A DNA stretch of 14,162 nt, from the NCBI GenBank assembly GCA_002365595.1, contig DFAM01000022.1:1-14162 (forward strand). The letters are read 5' to 3'. The position numbers and the translations under genes are program-made. A model generated the notes under the pieces. The model searched no databases, had not been told where the DNA came from, and saw nothing but the letters and a program-made list of their open reading frames with translations. This stretch comes from Acinetobacter sp. UBA3106 (lineage in GTDB: Bacteria > Pseudomonadota > Gammaproteobacteria > Pseudomonadales > Moraxellaceae). Shown one piece after another: positions 1 through 7,539 of the stretch (positions are counted from its first letter, which is position 1; each line of letters opens with the position of its first letter).

Positions 1-31
1 TGCAGGGACTTTTAAATAAAAAATGACAATC

Positions 32-304
32 TTAATGCGCAGTGGCTGTAGAAGCAGCTTCTTCAGCGCTTGCCGTTGCTTCATCTGCTGAAGCATTTGC
101 CACTTCAGCTGGCACATCAGTATTTTTTTCATCCAGAACTGGCTTATCCAGTGCATCAATGGCTTTTTGCTGTTCTACTGTGGTTTGTTGGTCCGCTGCT
201 GCAGAAGCGGCAGTTTCAGTTTTAGGTGCTTCATCTTTCTTGGCACAGGCAGTCAGAGTCAAAGGTAAGATCACCAATGCTGCAAGTGTTGATTTCAAGT
301 TCAT
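32..304 (-). CDS. Small Ala/Glu-rich lipoprotein, function unknown
   Basis: This encodes a 90-residue predicted lipoprotein. The N-terminus has a lysine, a hydrophobic stretch and the lipobox LTAC with the lipidated Cys at residue 20, so the product should be exported and membrane anchored. The mature part (about 70 residues) is low complexity, rich in Ala, Glu, Thr and Asp, has no other Cys and no recognisable domain; it is probably extended or helical. I chose the ATG at 304 because an AGGA lies 7 bases upstream; an in-frame GTG directly before it (307) would be only 4 bases from that site. The start lies in ATGTGATG, so an ATG-TGA start-stop overlaps it. It follows pgk on the same strand but beyond a strong terminator, so it probably has its own promoter. 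The lipoprotein call is firm; the function is not known to me. Confidence 0.8.
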   Translation of the reverse strand: MNLKSTLAALVILPLTLTACAKKDEAPKTETAASAAADQQTTVEQQKAIDALDKPVLDEKNTDVPAEVANASADEATASAEEAASTATAH

Positions 305-403
305 CACATTTTCCTACGATAGGAGATTTAATGACCGAGATTTTATTTCAGTTATATTTCATTTTAATGACTAAAAAATGAAGCGCTAAAATGAAAAGAC
401 ATG

Positions 404-431
404 AAAAAAGGCTGACCGAAGTCAACCTTTT
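404..431 (-). terminator. Intrinsic terminator after pgk, UUCG tetraloop
   Basis: On the minus strand AAAAGGTTGAC pairs with GTCAGCCTTTT around a TTCG loop closed by C-G, with one G-U pair in an 11-bp stem, followed by a run of six T. It starts 21 bases past the pgk stop codon. The C(UUCG)G loop is an exceptionally stable tetraloop. Confidence 0.85.
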
Positions 432-452
432 GATTACAGCTAGACGGCTGAA

Positions 453-1640
453 TCAGGCACGTTCTAAAAGTACAGCAACTGCCGGAAGTGTTTTGCCTTC
501 CACAAATTCAAGGAATGCACCACCACCGGTCGAAATATAACCAATCTTGTCTGCAACGTCGTATTTGTCGATCGCAGCCAAAGTATCACCACCACCAGCA
601 ATAGAGAAACCTTCAGATTCAGCGATTGCTAAAGATAAAGCTTTAGTGCCTTCACCAAATTGATCTACTTCAAATACACCTACAGGACCATTCCAAAGAA
701 TCGTTTTAGAGGTTTTTAAGATCTCAGCGAATGCTTTTGCAGTTTCAGGACCGACATCCAAAATCATGTCGTTATCGCTAACATCTTCGACTTTTTTCAC
801 TACAGCTTTAGCCACAGCAAGTGAACCAAGGAAATCATCAAAATTGATTTCAGCAGCATCGGCAACCACCACGTCTGTTGGAAGCGGCACAGAAACTTTA
901 GCCGCAATCGCTTTAGCTGTGTCGATCAAATCATTTTCACAAAGTGATTTACCTACATTGAAACCCGCCGCAGCCAGGAATGTATTGGCAATACCGCCAC
1001 CCACGATCAACTGATCACAAATATCAGAAAGCGAAGTCAATACATCAAGCTTGGTTGATACTTTAGAGCCTGCAACAATCGCCACCATTGGTTTTTCAGG
1101 TGTTTGCAGCGCACGGCCCAAAGCATCCAGCTCAGCTGCAAGTAAAGGACCTGCTGCTGCAACCTTCGCATAACGTGCCACGCCTTCAGTTGACGCTTCT
1201 GCACGGTGTGCAGTACCAAATGCATCCATTACAAATACATCACAAAGCGCTGCATATTTTTGTGCAAGTTCAGGATTGTTTTTCTTTTCACCATGATTAA
1301 AACGCACGTTTTCAAGCAATACCACTTGACCGGCTGCAACTTCAACACCATCCAAATAATCAGTAAATAATTTTACTTCATGACCCAAAGCTTCAGTTAA
1401 ATAAGCTGCAACAGGTGCTAAAGATTGTTCAGGTTTTGGCTCACCTTCAACTGGACGACCAAGGTGTGAATAAACCATTACTGCTGCACCTTTTTCCAGG
1501 GCCGCTTTAATTGTGGGTAATGCTGCGCGCAAACGTGCATCACTGGTAATTACACCGTTTTTAACAGGAACGTTTAAATCTTCACGAATTAGTACACGCT
1601 TACCTGCCAAATCCAGGTCAGTCATACGCTGAAAGTTCAT
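453..1640 (-). CDS. pgk: Phosphoglycerate kinase
   Basis: Cytoplasmic glycolytic/gluconeogenic enzyme that transfers phosphate between 1,3-bisphosphoglycerate and ADP. The 395-residue length is normal for bacterial PGK. Visible hallmarks are R19-x-D21-x-N23-V-P of the signature, SHLGRP (58-63), the substrate arginines in NVRF (R113) and AHR (R146), GSK-x-x-x-K (191-197), WNGPVGVFE (316-324) and the nucleotide loop GGGDT (349-353). The ATG at 1640 has a modest GTGAG about 6 bases upstream; Met6 at 1625 is an alternative start, but the MNFQRM leader matches what I know of Acinetobacter PGK. It stands as a single transcription unit ended by the terminator at 404-431 and is divergent from the DUF2237/Maf operon. 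A 21-bp near-palindrome lies in the shared upstream region. Identity is essentially certain. Confidence 0.98.
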   Translation of the reverse strand: MNFQRMTDLDLAGKRVLIREDLNVPVKNGVITSDARLRAALPTIKAALEKGAAVMVYSHLGRPVEGEPKPEQSLAPVAAYLTEALGHEVKLFTDYLDGVEVAAGQVVLLENVRFNHGEKKNNPELAQKYAALCDVFVMDAFGTAHRAEASTEGVARYAKVAAAGPLLAAELDALGRALQTPEKPMVAIVAGSKVSTKLDVLTSLSDICDQLIVGGGIANTFLAAAGFNVGKSLCENDLIDTAKAIAAKVSVPLPTDVVVADAAEINFDDFLGSLAVAKAVVKKVEDVSDNDMILDVGPETAKAFAEILKTSKTILWNGPVGVFEVDQFGEGTKALSLAIAESEGFSIAGGGDTLAAIDKYDVADKIGYISTGGGAFLEFVEGKTLPAVAVLLERA

Positions 1641-1738
1641 GTAGAGCTCACTTTATAGATATAAAAAACGCCCCGATTTTAAATGATTATGTAGAAAAAG
1701 GTTAGCATCTTTTGCAGAAAAGCTGTAGAAAGACAAAG

Positions 1739-1759
1739 TTTTGATTATCATAGTCAAAA
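1739..1759. promoter_or_regulatory. 21-bp near-palindrome between divergent pgk and DUF2237 genes
   Basis: Outer arms TTTTGA and TCAAAA are exact inverted copies, and the whole element (TTTTGATTAT-C-ATAGTCAAAA) pairs at 9 of 10 symmetric positions around a central C. It lies 99 bases upstream of the pgk start and 23 upstream of the DUF2237 start. The form fits a dimeric repressor or activator site; the inner TGATTAT-C-ATAGTCA resembles a 7-1-7 Fur-type box (6 of 7 and 5 of 7 positions), but that is a loose match. The regulator is unknown. Confidence 0.35.
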
Positions 1760-1781
1760 GCCACCTCACGATTTAGAGCTT

Positions 1782-2165
1782 ATGTCTATTCACCCAGATC
1801 CAAATATCAATCGCCTGAATGTTTTAGGCGAACCCTTGGCAAGCTGTTGCTACTCTCCTATTACCGGTTATTTTCGTAACGGCTTTTGTCATACGGCGAC
1901 TACAGATCTAGGTCAGCACACCATGTGTGCACAAATGACCGCCGAGTTTCTGAATTTCTCTCAAAAAGTAGGTAATGACTTGATTACACCGCTCCCAGAA
2001 GTAGATTTTCCTGGTTTGGAACCGGGTGATTTCTGGTGCATTTGTGTGACCCGTTGGGTTGAAGCATACCAAGCCGGTATTGCCCCTCCCATTAAAATTC
2101 AAGCTTGCCATCAAGCTGTGCTTTCTTATGTCCCGCTTGATGTGCTTATGGAATATGCAGTGTAA
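1782..2165 (+). CDS. DUF2237 family protein
   Basis: A 127-residue cytoplasmic protein that I recognise as DUF2237 from its layout: N-V-L-G-x-P-L near the start (13-19), S-P-I-T-G-Y-F-R-x-G (25-34), a D-x-G-x-H-T-x-C-A-x-M-T-x-E-F-L block (42-57), PGLEPGDFWCIC (77-88) and RW-x-E-A-x-x-x-G-x-A-P-P (91-103). It is Cys-rich for a small soluble protein (C22, C23, C36, C49, C86, C88, C109), which suggests metal binding or redox sensitivity, but no biochemical role is established to my knowledge. The ATG at 1782 has only a weak AGAG upstream. Its TAA overlaps the ATG of the Maf gene by one base (TAATG), so the two are almost certainly co-transcribed and translationally coupled. Family assignment is good; function is unknown. 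Confidence 0.9.
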   Translation: MSIHPDPNINRLNVLGEPLASCCYSPITGYFRNGFCHTATTDLGQHTMCAQMTAEFLNFSQKVGNDLITPLPEVDFPGLEPGDFWCICVTRWVEAYQAGIAPPIKIQACHQAVLSYVPLDVLMEYAV

Positions 2166-2758
2166 TGAGTACTCCCCAAATTATTTTGGCTTCAAGCAGT
2201 CAAACCCGTAAAGACCTGATGGATCGCCTGCGTATTGATTATCAAAGCATGGTGCCCAATATCGATGAATCACCTCGCGGTGAAAATCATGCCGATCATT
2301 TAGCGCAGCGACTGGCTTTTGAAAAAGCCAAAGCGATTTCAGAACAGTATCCTGAAGCGATCGTGATTGGTTCCGATCAGGTGGCTTGGCGTGAAGGCGC
2401 ACCGGACATTTTTATTGGCAAACCTTTGACGGTAGAAAAAGCCATCAGACAGTTACAGGCCAATTCTGACAAAATCGTTTATTTCAGTACCGCATTAAGC
2501 GTACAACAGCAATCAAGCGGTTTTGAAAAAACTCTGGTTGAACACTATAAAGTCAAGTTTCGCAAACTTAGTCTTACTGAAATTGAGCGCTATATTGAAA
2601 TTGAACAGCCTTTAATGTGTGCAGGCAGTTTTAAGTGTGAAAGTCTGGGAATTAGTCTGTTTGAACAGATGATGGGACAGGACCAAACCACGTTGATGGG
2701 TATGCCGATGATTCAGCTGTGTCATATTCTGCGTCAGTTGAATGTTTTGGTGCCTTAA
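2165..2758 (+). CDS. yceF: Maf/YceF-type nucleotide pyrophosphatase
   Basis: House-cleaning nucleoside triphosphate pyrophosphatase of the Maf/Ham1 superfamily, predicted to hydrolyse modified nucleotides in the cytoplasm to the monophosphate and pyrophosphate. The YceF branch is known to prefer 7-methyl-GTP. Motifs in order: LASSSQTRKDL with R15 (8-18), DESPR (34-38), A-x-x-K (52-55), GSDQV with the catalytic base D71 (69-73), GKPLT (85-89) and CAGSFKCESLGI with K157 (152-163). The AGSFK-x-E form and overall alignment with E. coli YceF, rather than YhdE, point to the m7GTP branch. Length is 197 residues, the usual family size. The start overlaps the stop of the DUF2237 gene by one base, and a hairpin follows the stop by 9 bases. 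Confidence 0.93.
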   Translation: MSTPQIILASSSQTRKDLMDRLRIDYQSMVPNIDESPRGENHADHLAQRLAFEKAKAISEQYPEAIVIGSDQVAWREGAPDIFIGKPLTVEKAIRQLQANSDKIVYFSTALSVQQQSSGFEKTLVEHYKVKFRKLSLTEIERYIEIEQPLMCAGSFKCESLGISLFEQMMGQDQTTLMGMPMIQLCHILRQLNVLVP

Positions 2759-2767
2759 ATCATCCTT

Positions 2768-2795
2768 TTTGGGGAATTTAATATTCCCCAAATTT
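2768..2795 (+). terminator. Hairpin terminator after the maf gene
   Basis: TTTGGGGAAT and ATTCCCCAAA form a perfect 10-bp stem with a TTAAT loop, 9 bases after the stop codon. Only a short TTT follows on the plus strand, so termination may be partial. Confidence 0.55.
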
Positions 2796-2968
2796 ACCAA
2801 TAGCATCACTCGCTGAATACCCGTTCTTTTCAATACAGACTAGTACAACTCCGATAAATTAAATTTAAAATCTATAGTAGACTTCTTTCATAAATCATTT
2901 TTCTATTACTAAAATTTGTCCTTGAAGCCAAAATTTAAAATAGATTTTAGTAAGTATTGAATTCATGA

Positions 2969-3062
2969 GTGTGGCATGGATGCCACACGTTTCTCATCAC
3001 GACAAGGATGTCGTGTATGGGAAACAAAAGGTTTTTGTCTACTTTTGACCTTTCAAAAGTAG
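2969..3062. repeat. Cluster of three hairpins, probable dispersed intergenic repeat
   Basis: Three stable inverted repeats follow each other. First, GTGTGGCAT/ATGCCACAC with a GG loop (2969-2988). Second, CACGACA/TGTCGTG with an AGGA loop (2998-3015), extended outward by GTTTCTCAT/ATGGGAAAC (2989-3025) with one G-U pair and one bulge. Third, CTACTTTTGA/TCAAAAGTAG with a CCTT loop (3039-3062). The first two share GGATG at or just after the loop. The local composition is less AT-rich than its surroundings. The pattern looks like a multicopy extragenic palindromic element of the kind scattered in Acinetobacter genomes, but copy number cannot be judged from one window. It ends about 240 bases before roxA. 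Confidence 0.6.
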
Positions 3063-3302
3063 AGAGATTGCCTACTCAAAGGTATAAAAATAAAATCAAT
3101 TAAATATGAGGCAGTGCTGATTTTAAAAATTTAATATTGAATATTTTTTGATTTATGAAAAAGACCTAATGGTTAAATAAAAGATAATTTGACTTAAATG
3201 ATAAACATCCAAAAAAATAATAAGATTAGAAAATCAACTTCAGCTTGCACCCCAGACTGACTCACGCGAAAATACATCCAAATTTACTAAGCAGTTTTAG
3301 CA

Positions 3303-4472
3303 ATGCCCCAAACCTTAGATGTATTAGGCGGAATTACCGCTGAACAATTCCTTGCTGAATATTGGCAAAAAAAACCCTTACTGGTTCGTAATGCGCTTCC
3401 TGAAATTGCCGGTCTTTTAGAACCGAGTGACGTGATGGAACTGGCTCTGGACGAAAATATCAGTGCCCGCCTCATCAAGCAAAAAGATAAAGATCCCAAC
3501 CAATGGTCGGTAAAATCTTCACCTTTAATTAAGGCAGATTTCCAGAAGATGCCCAAGCTTTGGACCCTGCTGGTTCAAGCGGTAGACCATTATTCCTTTG
3601 ACCTGGCCGAGCTGTGGAAAAAATTTTCCTTCATTCCGCAGTGGCGCCGTGATGACATCATGGTGTCTTATGCACCTAAAGGTGGATCTGTCGGTAAGCA
3701 TTTCGACTTTTATGATGTGTTCCTGGTACAAGGTCATGGTCATCGCCGTTGGCAATTGGGCCAAATATGTGATGCAGATACTGACTTCGTTGCAGGTCAG
3801 CCTCTAAAATTACTGCCAGACATGGAAGTCAATTTTGATGAGGTGCTTGCTCCGGGTGACTTGCTTTATGTCCCACCAGGTTTATCGCACTACGGCGTAG
3901 CTGAAGATGACTGCCTAACCTACTCATTTGGTTTCCGCATGCCAAATGTGGCGGAAATGATGGATCGCGTCAGTGATAAATTTGCTGCGGATCAATTATT
4001 AAAAAATCCACTTAAAGACATTTTACGTGACAAAATCAGCCCGATTGGTCAAATCAGCCAAAATGAACTTGAGTATTTAAAGACTGAGCTTTTAGCACAA
4101 TTACAAAATCCGACCGTGCTGGAAGATGCGCTGATGAGCCTGATGTCAGAGCCTAAATATCCTGAAAATATTCCTGAGGCAGAAGCCATTGGTACAGGTG
4201 ATCTGGAAGAAGCTTTGGATCAGGGTTATTCACTCATACTCGAGCCGGCATCACGTCTGCTTTATACCGAAGACGAAGATGAACTACTGTTTTGGGCCAA
4301 TGGTGAAGGCATTTGTATTTCAGATGCATTTTCACCAATTTTAAAACAGCTGGCAGATGGCAATCCGGTATTACTCGATGAAAATCTATATGATCCCGAC
4401 ATTTTAGAAGACATCGTAAACTTGTTAAATGAATCTATTCTGATGCTGTTGCCTGCTGCAGATGAAGAATAA
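3303..4472 (+). CDS. roxA: RoxA/YcfD-like ribosomal protein L16 arginine hydroxylase (JmjC-type cupin)
   Basis: A 2-oxoglutarate- and Fe(II)-dependent oxygenase of the JmjC/cupin ribosomal oxygenase family. The E. coli homologue YcfD (RoxA) hydroxylates an arginine of ribosomal protein L16. Length is 389 residues, close to YcfD (about 373). The iron-binding triad is visible as H133-x-D135 (in GKHFDFYDVF) and H196 (in PPGLSHYGVA), and the jelly-roll segment GHGHRRWQLG (144-153) lies between them. The N-terminal LGGITAEQFLAEYWQKKPL is typical of this family. The C-terminal part (about 220-389) corresponds to the dimerisation and winged-helix regions; it is acidic near residues 325-330 and again at the very end. 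The ATG at 3303 follows an in-frame stop at 3288-3290; the Shine-Dalgarno is poor. Single-gene unit with a terminator at 4496-4526. Confidence 0.93.
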   Translation: MPQTLDVLGGITAEQFLAEYWQKKPLLVRNALPEIAGLLEPSDVMELALDENISARLIKQKDKDPNQWSVKSSPLIKADFQKMPKLWTLLVQAVDHYSFDLAELWKKFSFIPQWRRDDIMVSYAPKGGSVGKHFDFYDVFLVQGHGHRRWQLGQICDADTDFVAGQPLKLLPDMEVNFDEVLAPGDLLYVPPGLSHYGVAEDDCLTYSFGFRMPNVAEMMDRVSDKFAADQLLKNPLKDILRDKISPIGQISQNELEYLKTELLAQLQNPTVLEDALMSLMSEPKYPENIPEAEAIGTGDLEEALDQGYSLILEPASRLLYTEDEDELLFWANGEGICISDAFSPILKQLADGNPVLLDENLYDPDILEDIVNLLNESILMLLPAADEE

Positions 4473-4495
4473 ACTGATTTAGTATCACTTAAAAC

Positions 4496-4526
4496 ATAAG
4501 GGGAAATTCATTTTCCCCTTATTTTA
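4496..4526. terminator. Terminator between convergent roxA and histidine kinase genes
   Basis: ATAAGGGGAAA and TTTCCCCTTAT form a perfect 11-bp stem with a TTCAT loop, followed by TTTTAT on the plus strand, 23 bases after the roxA stop. On the minus strand the stem is followed by GTTTT, so it may also serve the convergent kinase gene. Confidence 0.8.
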
Positions 4527-4671
4527 TATCGCAGCCTTTCAGATATAGATTAAAACTTTCTATTTCTCCCAGAAGATCATTATAAATATTCCTGCTTTTT
4601 AATTTTTTGCAAATTTTATAAACGGATGGAATGCCAACTGATATTTAATCATGTAAGTCATATTTAATTGC

Positions 4672-6552
4672 TTATTTCAGTTTTACGATCGCCTGGATGA
4701 TCGTGCGGCCTGGCTCAGAAGATAACTCCAGCTCGGCACCCATCCGCTCCAAACGCATTTTCATACTACGCATGCCGATACTTAATCCTTGTTGCGCGAC
4801 ACAATCCGTATTAAAACCGACACCGTCATCTTCTATACTCAAAATAAACTGATTTTCTGTGAGATAAACCATCGCTATTTTTACCTGCTTGGCCTGACTA
4901 TGTTTAATAATATTGGTCAGACTTTCTTCTAGAACCCGTATTAAAGTGAGACATTGCAAAGCACTCGGTACTGCTTGCCATTCATGCGGAAAAATCCATT
5001 TAGAACGAATATCCAGCTCATCCATCAGCTGACTAAAACGATGCCTTACCGGTGCAACCCACAGTACCGGACTAACTGGTATCTTATTATCTGCTGATGA
5101 GCCACTATCGATAATTTGTCTGAGGTCATCTCTTAATAATTTCAGCATCGATAAAAATTGTTTGTTTGAAATATTATGGGCACTTTGATCCACTAAAATC
5201 ATTGAGCGTACCAGCGACGCGCCCAAACCATCATGTAAATCATGAGATAAATGGATTCTTTCTTGTAGCTTGACATTTTCAAGCTCTAATTGGTGTTTTT
5301 CATTCAAACTGGAGCTTAAGTCATCACTGACCTGTTGAACTTTTACTTCTAGCCGAGCATTAAATGCTTCTATCTTTTTCACATTATGTGCCAGTCTGGC
5401 GCCTAATATCACCACCACAAAAAAGGTAATAATGGGTGAGGTATAAGGTGATAATGGTCGAGTATCTGATTCCATTGCTGAGGATAATAATAGAAGATCG
5501 AAAAATGAAAATACGACAATCCCGGTCAAACAAATGGCTAAAAATACATAATCGGAACGTCTGGTTTGAAAGGCGCGGTAGCTGACATATAGATAGGTTA
5601 TAAAAAACAAAACAATGTATATTAAAAATATCAGTGAAAAGGCCCAATATATTTCTTGTGGCGGTGTAATAAAAATACTCACAATCACAAGACCAGTGAT
5701 TAAATGAATGACTGGTTCAAGCCGACTAAAATACGTTTGAATAAATCTTAATAAATAAATACAGAAGCAAATGATATAAAGCACAAAAAAGACTAAATTG
5801 GCTTGAGCAGCCATCAGAGAGGTGGGATAGGGAAAATTTTCTGTGCTCAGTACATTTGAAATAAATAACACCCATAAAAAGCAGCTTAAAGCGAACCATC
5901 CAAATGTGGTTTCTTTACGTCTTAATAACCAGATCACCAGACAAATCACTGCGAAAGTGATGGATAAAATTATATTAATTTGAAATAATGTTCGACGATT
6001 CCATATTTTACTTTCATAGACCTCATCATTTTTTTGCACATTATTAAAGGAAATACTGCCTAATCCCGGAGATTGAAAAGCATTGCCACGCACATAAATC
6101 AAAATTTCATTTTCTTTAGCTCTTAATCCCGAAATCGGTAAAATCCAGTAACGCGGTACATTCCAGCTTTTTGATAAAGGTTCGTGCAGATTTTTATTTT
6201 TCCAAATTAAATCGCCGTTTAAATAAACAGCACCCGCAGAATTAATATAATCAATTAAAAAGGCAATCGGTTCTGTGAGTTTGGTATTATTTTGGCAAGA
6301 CCATTTCCATTGGATCTTATACCAGACTCCGCCATTATAATTTGGCCAGCGCTTATTCCATTGATCAGGTAAATCTACAGACTCCCAGCCTTGTTGAGGT
6401 AAAAACGTAGCTGAACTGGTCTGAACAGCATGAATAGAATCAATATGCACTGCACATTGTGAATTAATGTTTTCAGTTCTTTTCGCATAACTGCTTTGAC
6501 TCAGCAGACTGAGCACAAGAATAAAAAAATACTGCGCGATAAACCGCTTCAT
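4672..6552 (-). CDS. Sensor histidine kinase, 7TMR-DISM-like, HisKA_3 type
   Basis: A 626-residue membrane sensor kinase. In order: a signal peptide (1-23, ending SSYA), a periplasmic beta-rich domain (about 30-170, with GGVWYKIQW, AGAVYLNGDLIW and EILIYVRGNA, like a galactose-binding or glycoside-hydrolase-2-type jelly roll), seven predicted TM helices (about 190-390), a coiled-coil linker (393-432), a HisKA_3 dimerisation domain with phospho-acceptor H440 in HDLHDGLGASL, and a HATPase_c domain with N547 (N box), DDGVGF (575-580) and GLSIGMRSM (589-597). This matches receptors with a diverse intracellular signalling module (7TMR-DISM), whose extracellular part is thought to bind carbohydrates or other small ligands; the ligand here is unknown. 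The start ATG overlaps the regulator's TGA (ATGA), so it is the downstream partner in a two-gene operon. All kinase motifs look intact. Confidence 0.9.
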   Translation of the reverse strand: MKRFIAQYFFILVLSLLSQSSYAKRTENINSQCAVHIDSIHAVQTSSATFLPQQGWESVDLPDQWNKRWPNYNGGVWYKIQWKWSCQNNTKLTEPIAFLIDYINSAGAVYLNGDLIWKNKNLHEPLSKSWNVPRYWILPISGLRAKENEILIYVRGNAFQSPGLGSISFNNVQKNDEVYESKIWNRRTLFQINIILSITFAVICLVIWLLRRKETTFGWFALSCFLWVLFISNVLSTENFPYPTSLMAAQANLVFFVLYIICFCIYLLRFIQTYFSRLEPVIHLITGLVIVSIFITPPQEIYWAFSLIFLIYIVLFFITYLYVSYRAFQTRRSDYVFLAICLTGIVVFSFFDLLLLSSAMESDTRPLSPYTSPIITFFVVVILGARLAHNVKKIEAFNARLEVKVQQVSDDLSSSLNEKHQLELENVKLQERIHLSHDLHDGLGASLVRSMILVDQSAHNISNKQFLSMLKLLRDDLRQIIDSGSSADNKIPVSPVLWVAPVRHRFSQLMDELDIRSKWIFPHEWQAVPSALQCLTLIRVLEESLTNIIKHSQAKQVKIAMVYLTENQFILSIEDDGVGFNTDCVAQQGLSIGMRSMKMRLERMGAELELSSEPGRTIIQAIVKLK

Positions 6553-7232
6553 AAAATCCCTAAGGATCGTGCTGCACTCACCGCTTTGGTTCTTTTGGTC
6601 ACCGACAATTTTCGGTAAATATGCTTGATGTGACTTTCCACCGTATATTTAGACACAAACAATTGTTCAGCTATTTCCCGATTACTCATGCCCTGAGCGA
6701 CCAGATTCAGAATTTCGGTTTCCCGATTGGTTAACAGCTCCATATCTGCATCTAGAATTTTTTGATCATGCGCTGCCGGCAAAACCGCAGCCGAGATTTG
6801 TTTTAGAATTTCTTGTGCAATAAAAGGGTCTATCGGTGCACCGCCACGTAAAATACTGCGAATAGACAACAGCACTTCTGCATCATCACGCTCTTTCAGA
6901 ACATACCCAGTCGCACCGGCCTTGATCGCTGAAAATAAACTTTCCTGAGTACTCCAAGCCGAAATCACCAGGATCATGGCATTATTATCCAGTGTACGCA
7001 GCTTTTCGATCAGCTCTATACCATTGCCGTCAGGAAGTCCCAGATCGACCAGAGCCAAGGAAATAGGTTGCTGTTCTATTTCCACAAAAGCCTGTTGCAA
7101 GTTTTTAGCAAAAATAAGCATATCTTTGCTATAGCCCAGTTCTGTCAATATATTTTTTAATCGTTCTTGAATTAGACTTTCATCTTCAACAATTAAAACC
7201 GGTACCGGTAAAATCGTTTCTAACTTTGACAC
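6549..7232 (-). CDS. NarL/FixJ-family response regulator
   Basis: A 227-residue DNA-binding response regulator, the evident partner of the kinase encoded immediately downstream with a 4-base overlap. The receiver domain (about 10-130) shows acidic E16/D17, phospho-acceptor D63 in VDLGLPDGNG, S91 and the conserved K113 in YVLKERD. A LuxR-type helix-turn-helix lies at 166-220, with LTNRETEILNLVAQGMSNRE and SKYTVESHIKHIYRKL, typical of the NarL/FixJ group. The start is GTG at 7232: an in-frame TGA lies two codons upstream and an almost perfect Shine-Dalgarno AGGGGGTGAT precedes it. Phosphorylation by the kinase should control DNA binding; the target genes are not identifiable from the window. 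Neighbouring genes do not reveal the signal. Confidence 0.93.
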   Translation of the reverse strand: MSKLETILPVPVLIVEDESLIQERLKNILTELGYSKDMLIFAKNLQQAFVEIEQQPISLALVDLGLPDGNGIELIEKLRTLDNNAMILVISAWSTQESLFSAIKAGATGYVLKERDDAEVLLSIRSILRGGAPIDPFIAQEILKQISAAVLPAAHDQKILDADMELLTNRETEILNLVAQGMSNREIAEQLFVSKYTVESHIKHIYRKLSVTKRTKAVSAARSLGIL

Positions 7233-7539
7233 ACATCACCCCCTGTTATCAGCGTTTACTATAGTCAGCAAAACACTCTGAATAACATCCCTAAAATTAG
7301 GTAATTTAATGAATTTTATATTAATAATTGATCGGTTTTATTTGCTATGCTGCTGTCAGCCTGCTCAAATTAACACCATAAAATAAAAACTTTAAAGTTT
7401 CAATCGATGATTTATCTATCATTTATTCATTCAATATTCTGAATATCATGCTGTGCATGACGCACTTTGCTTTTAGCCTAGATTAAATAAATAGAACAAA
7501 AGAAACCGCTACTTTAGCGGTTTCATTCTTCATAATGGA
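7233..7539. other. 307-base intergenic region upstream of the response regulator
   Basis: Non-coding. On the minus strand TATAGT (7263-7258), with start-proximal spacing, could be a -10 element for the regulator/kinase operon, but no good -35 is seen. A short inverted repeat, TCATGC-TGT-GCATGA (7446-7460), lies farther upstream and could be an operator. The GST-operon terminator occupies the right end. Confidence 0.4.
7496..7524 (-). terminator. Terminator after the SDR/RraA/tandem-GST operon
   Basis: GAAACCGCTA and TAGCGGTTTC form a perfect 10-bp stem with a 3-base loop; on the minus strand it is followed by TTTTGTTC. It begins 15 bases past the stop codon of the tandem-GST gene. Confidence 0.8.

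Larger units (their letters stand above)
2759..3302. other. 544-base AT-rich intergenic region
   Basis: No coding sequence was recognised here. It holds the maf hairpin, an AT-rich stretch with inverted copies TAAAATCTA (2866-2874) and TAGATTTTA (2941-2949) 66 bases apart, the hairpin cluster at 2969-3062, and about 230 bases of A/T-rich DNA leading to roxA. A TTGACT at 3189-3194 could be a -35 element for roxA, but I cannot find a well-spaced -10. Confidence 0.6.

Noticed and set aside
42..374. 110-residue reading frame on the plus strand over the lipoprotein
   Set aside because: It is the antisense of an Ala-rich gene with a clear lipobox; its Ser/Ala-rich product has no domain or start site.
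766..1300. Several reading frames on both strands inside pgk
   Set aside because: They overlap a complete, well-conserved pgk and have no recognisable protein features.
2969..3062. CRISPR array
   Set aside because: The hairpins differ from one another and have no regular repeat-spacer pattern; no cas gene is nearby.
3189..3223. roxA promoter from TTGACT
   Set aside because: The only -10-like TAATAA is 23 bases away, outside normal spacing.
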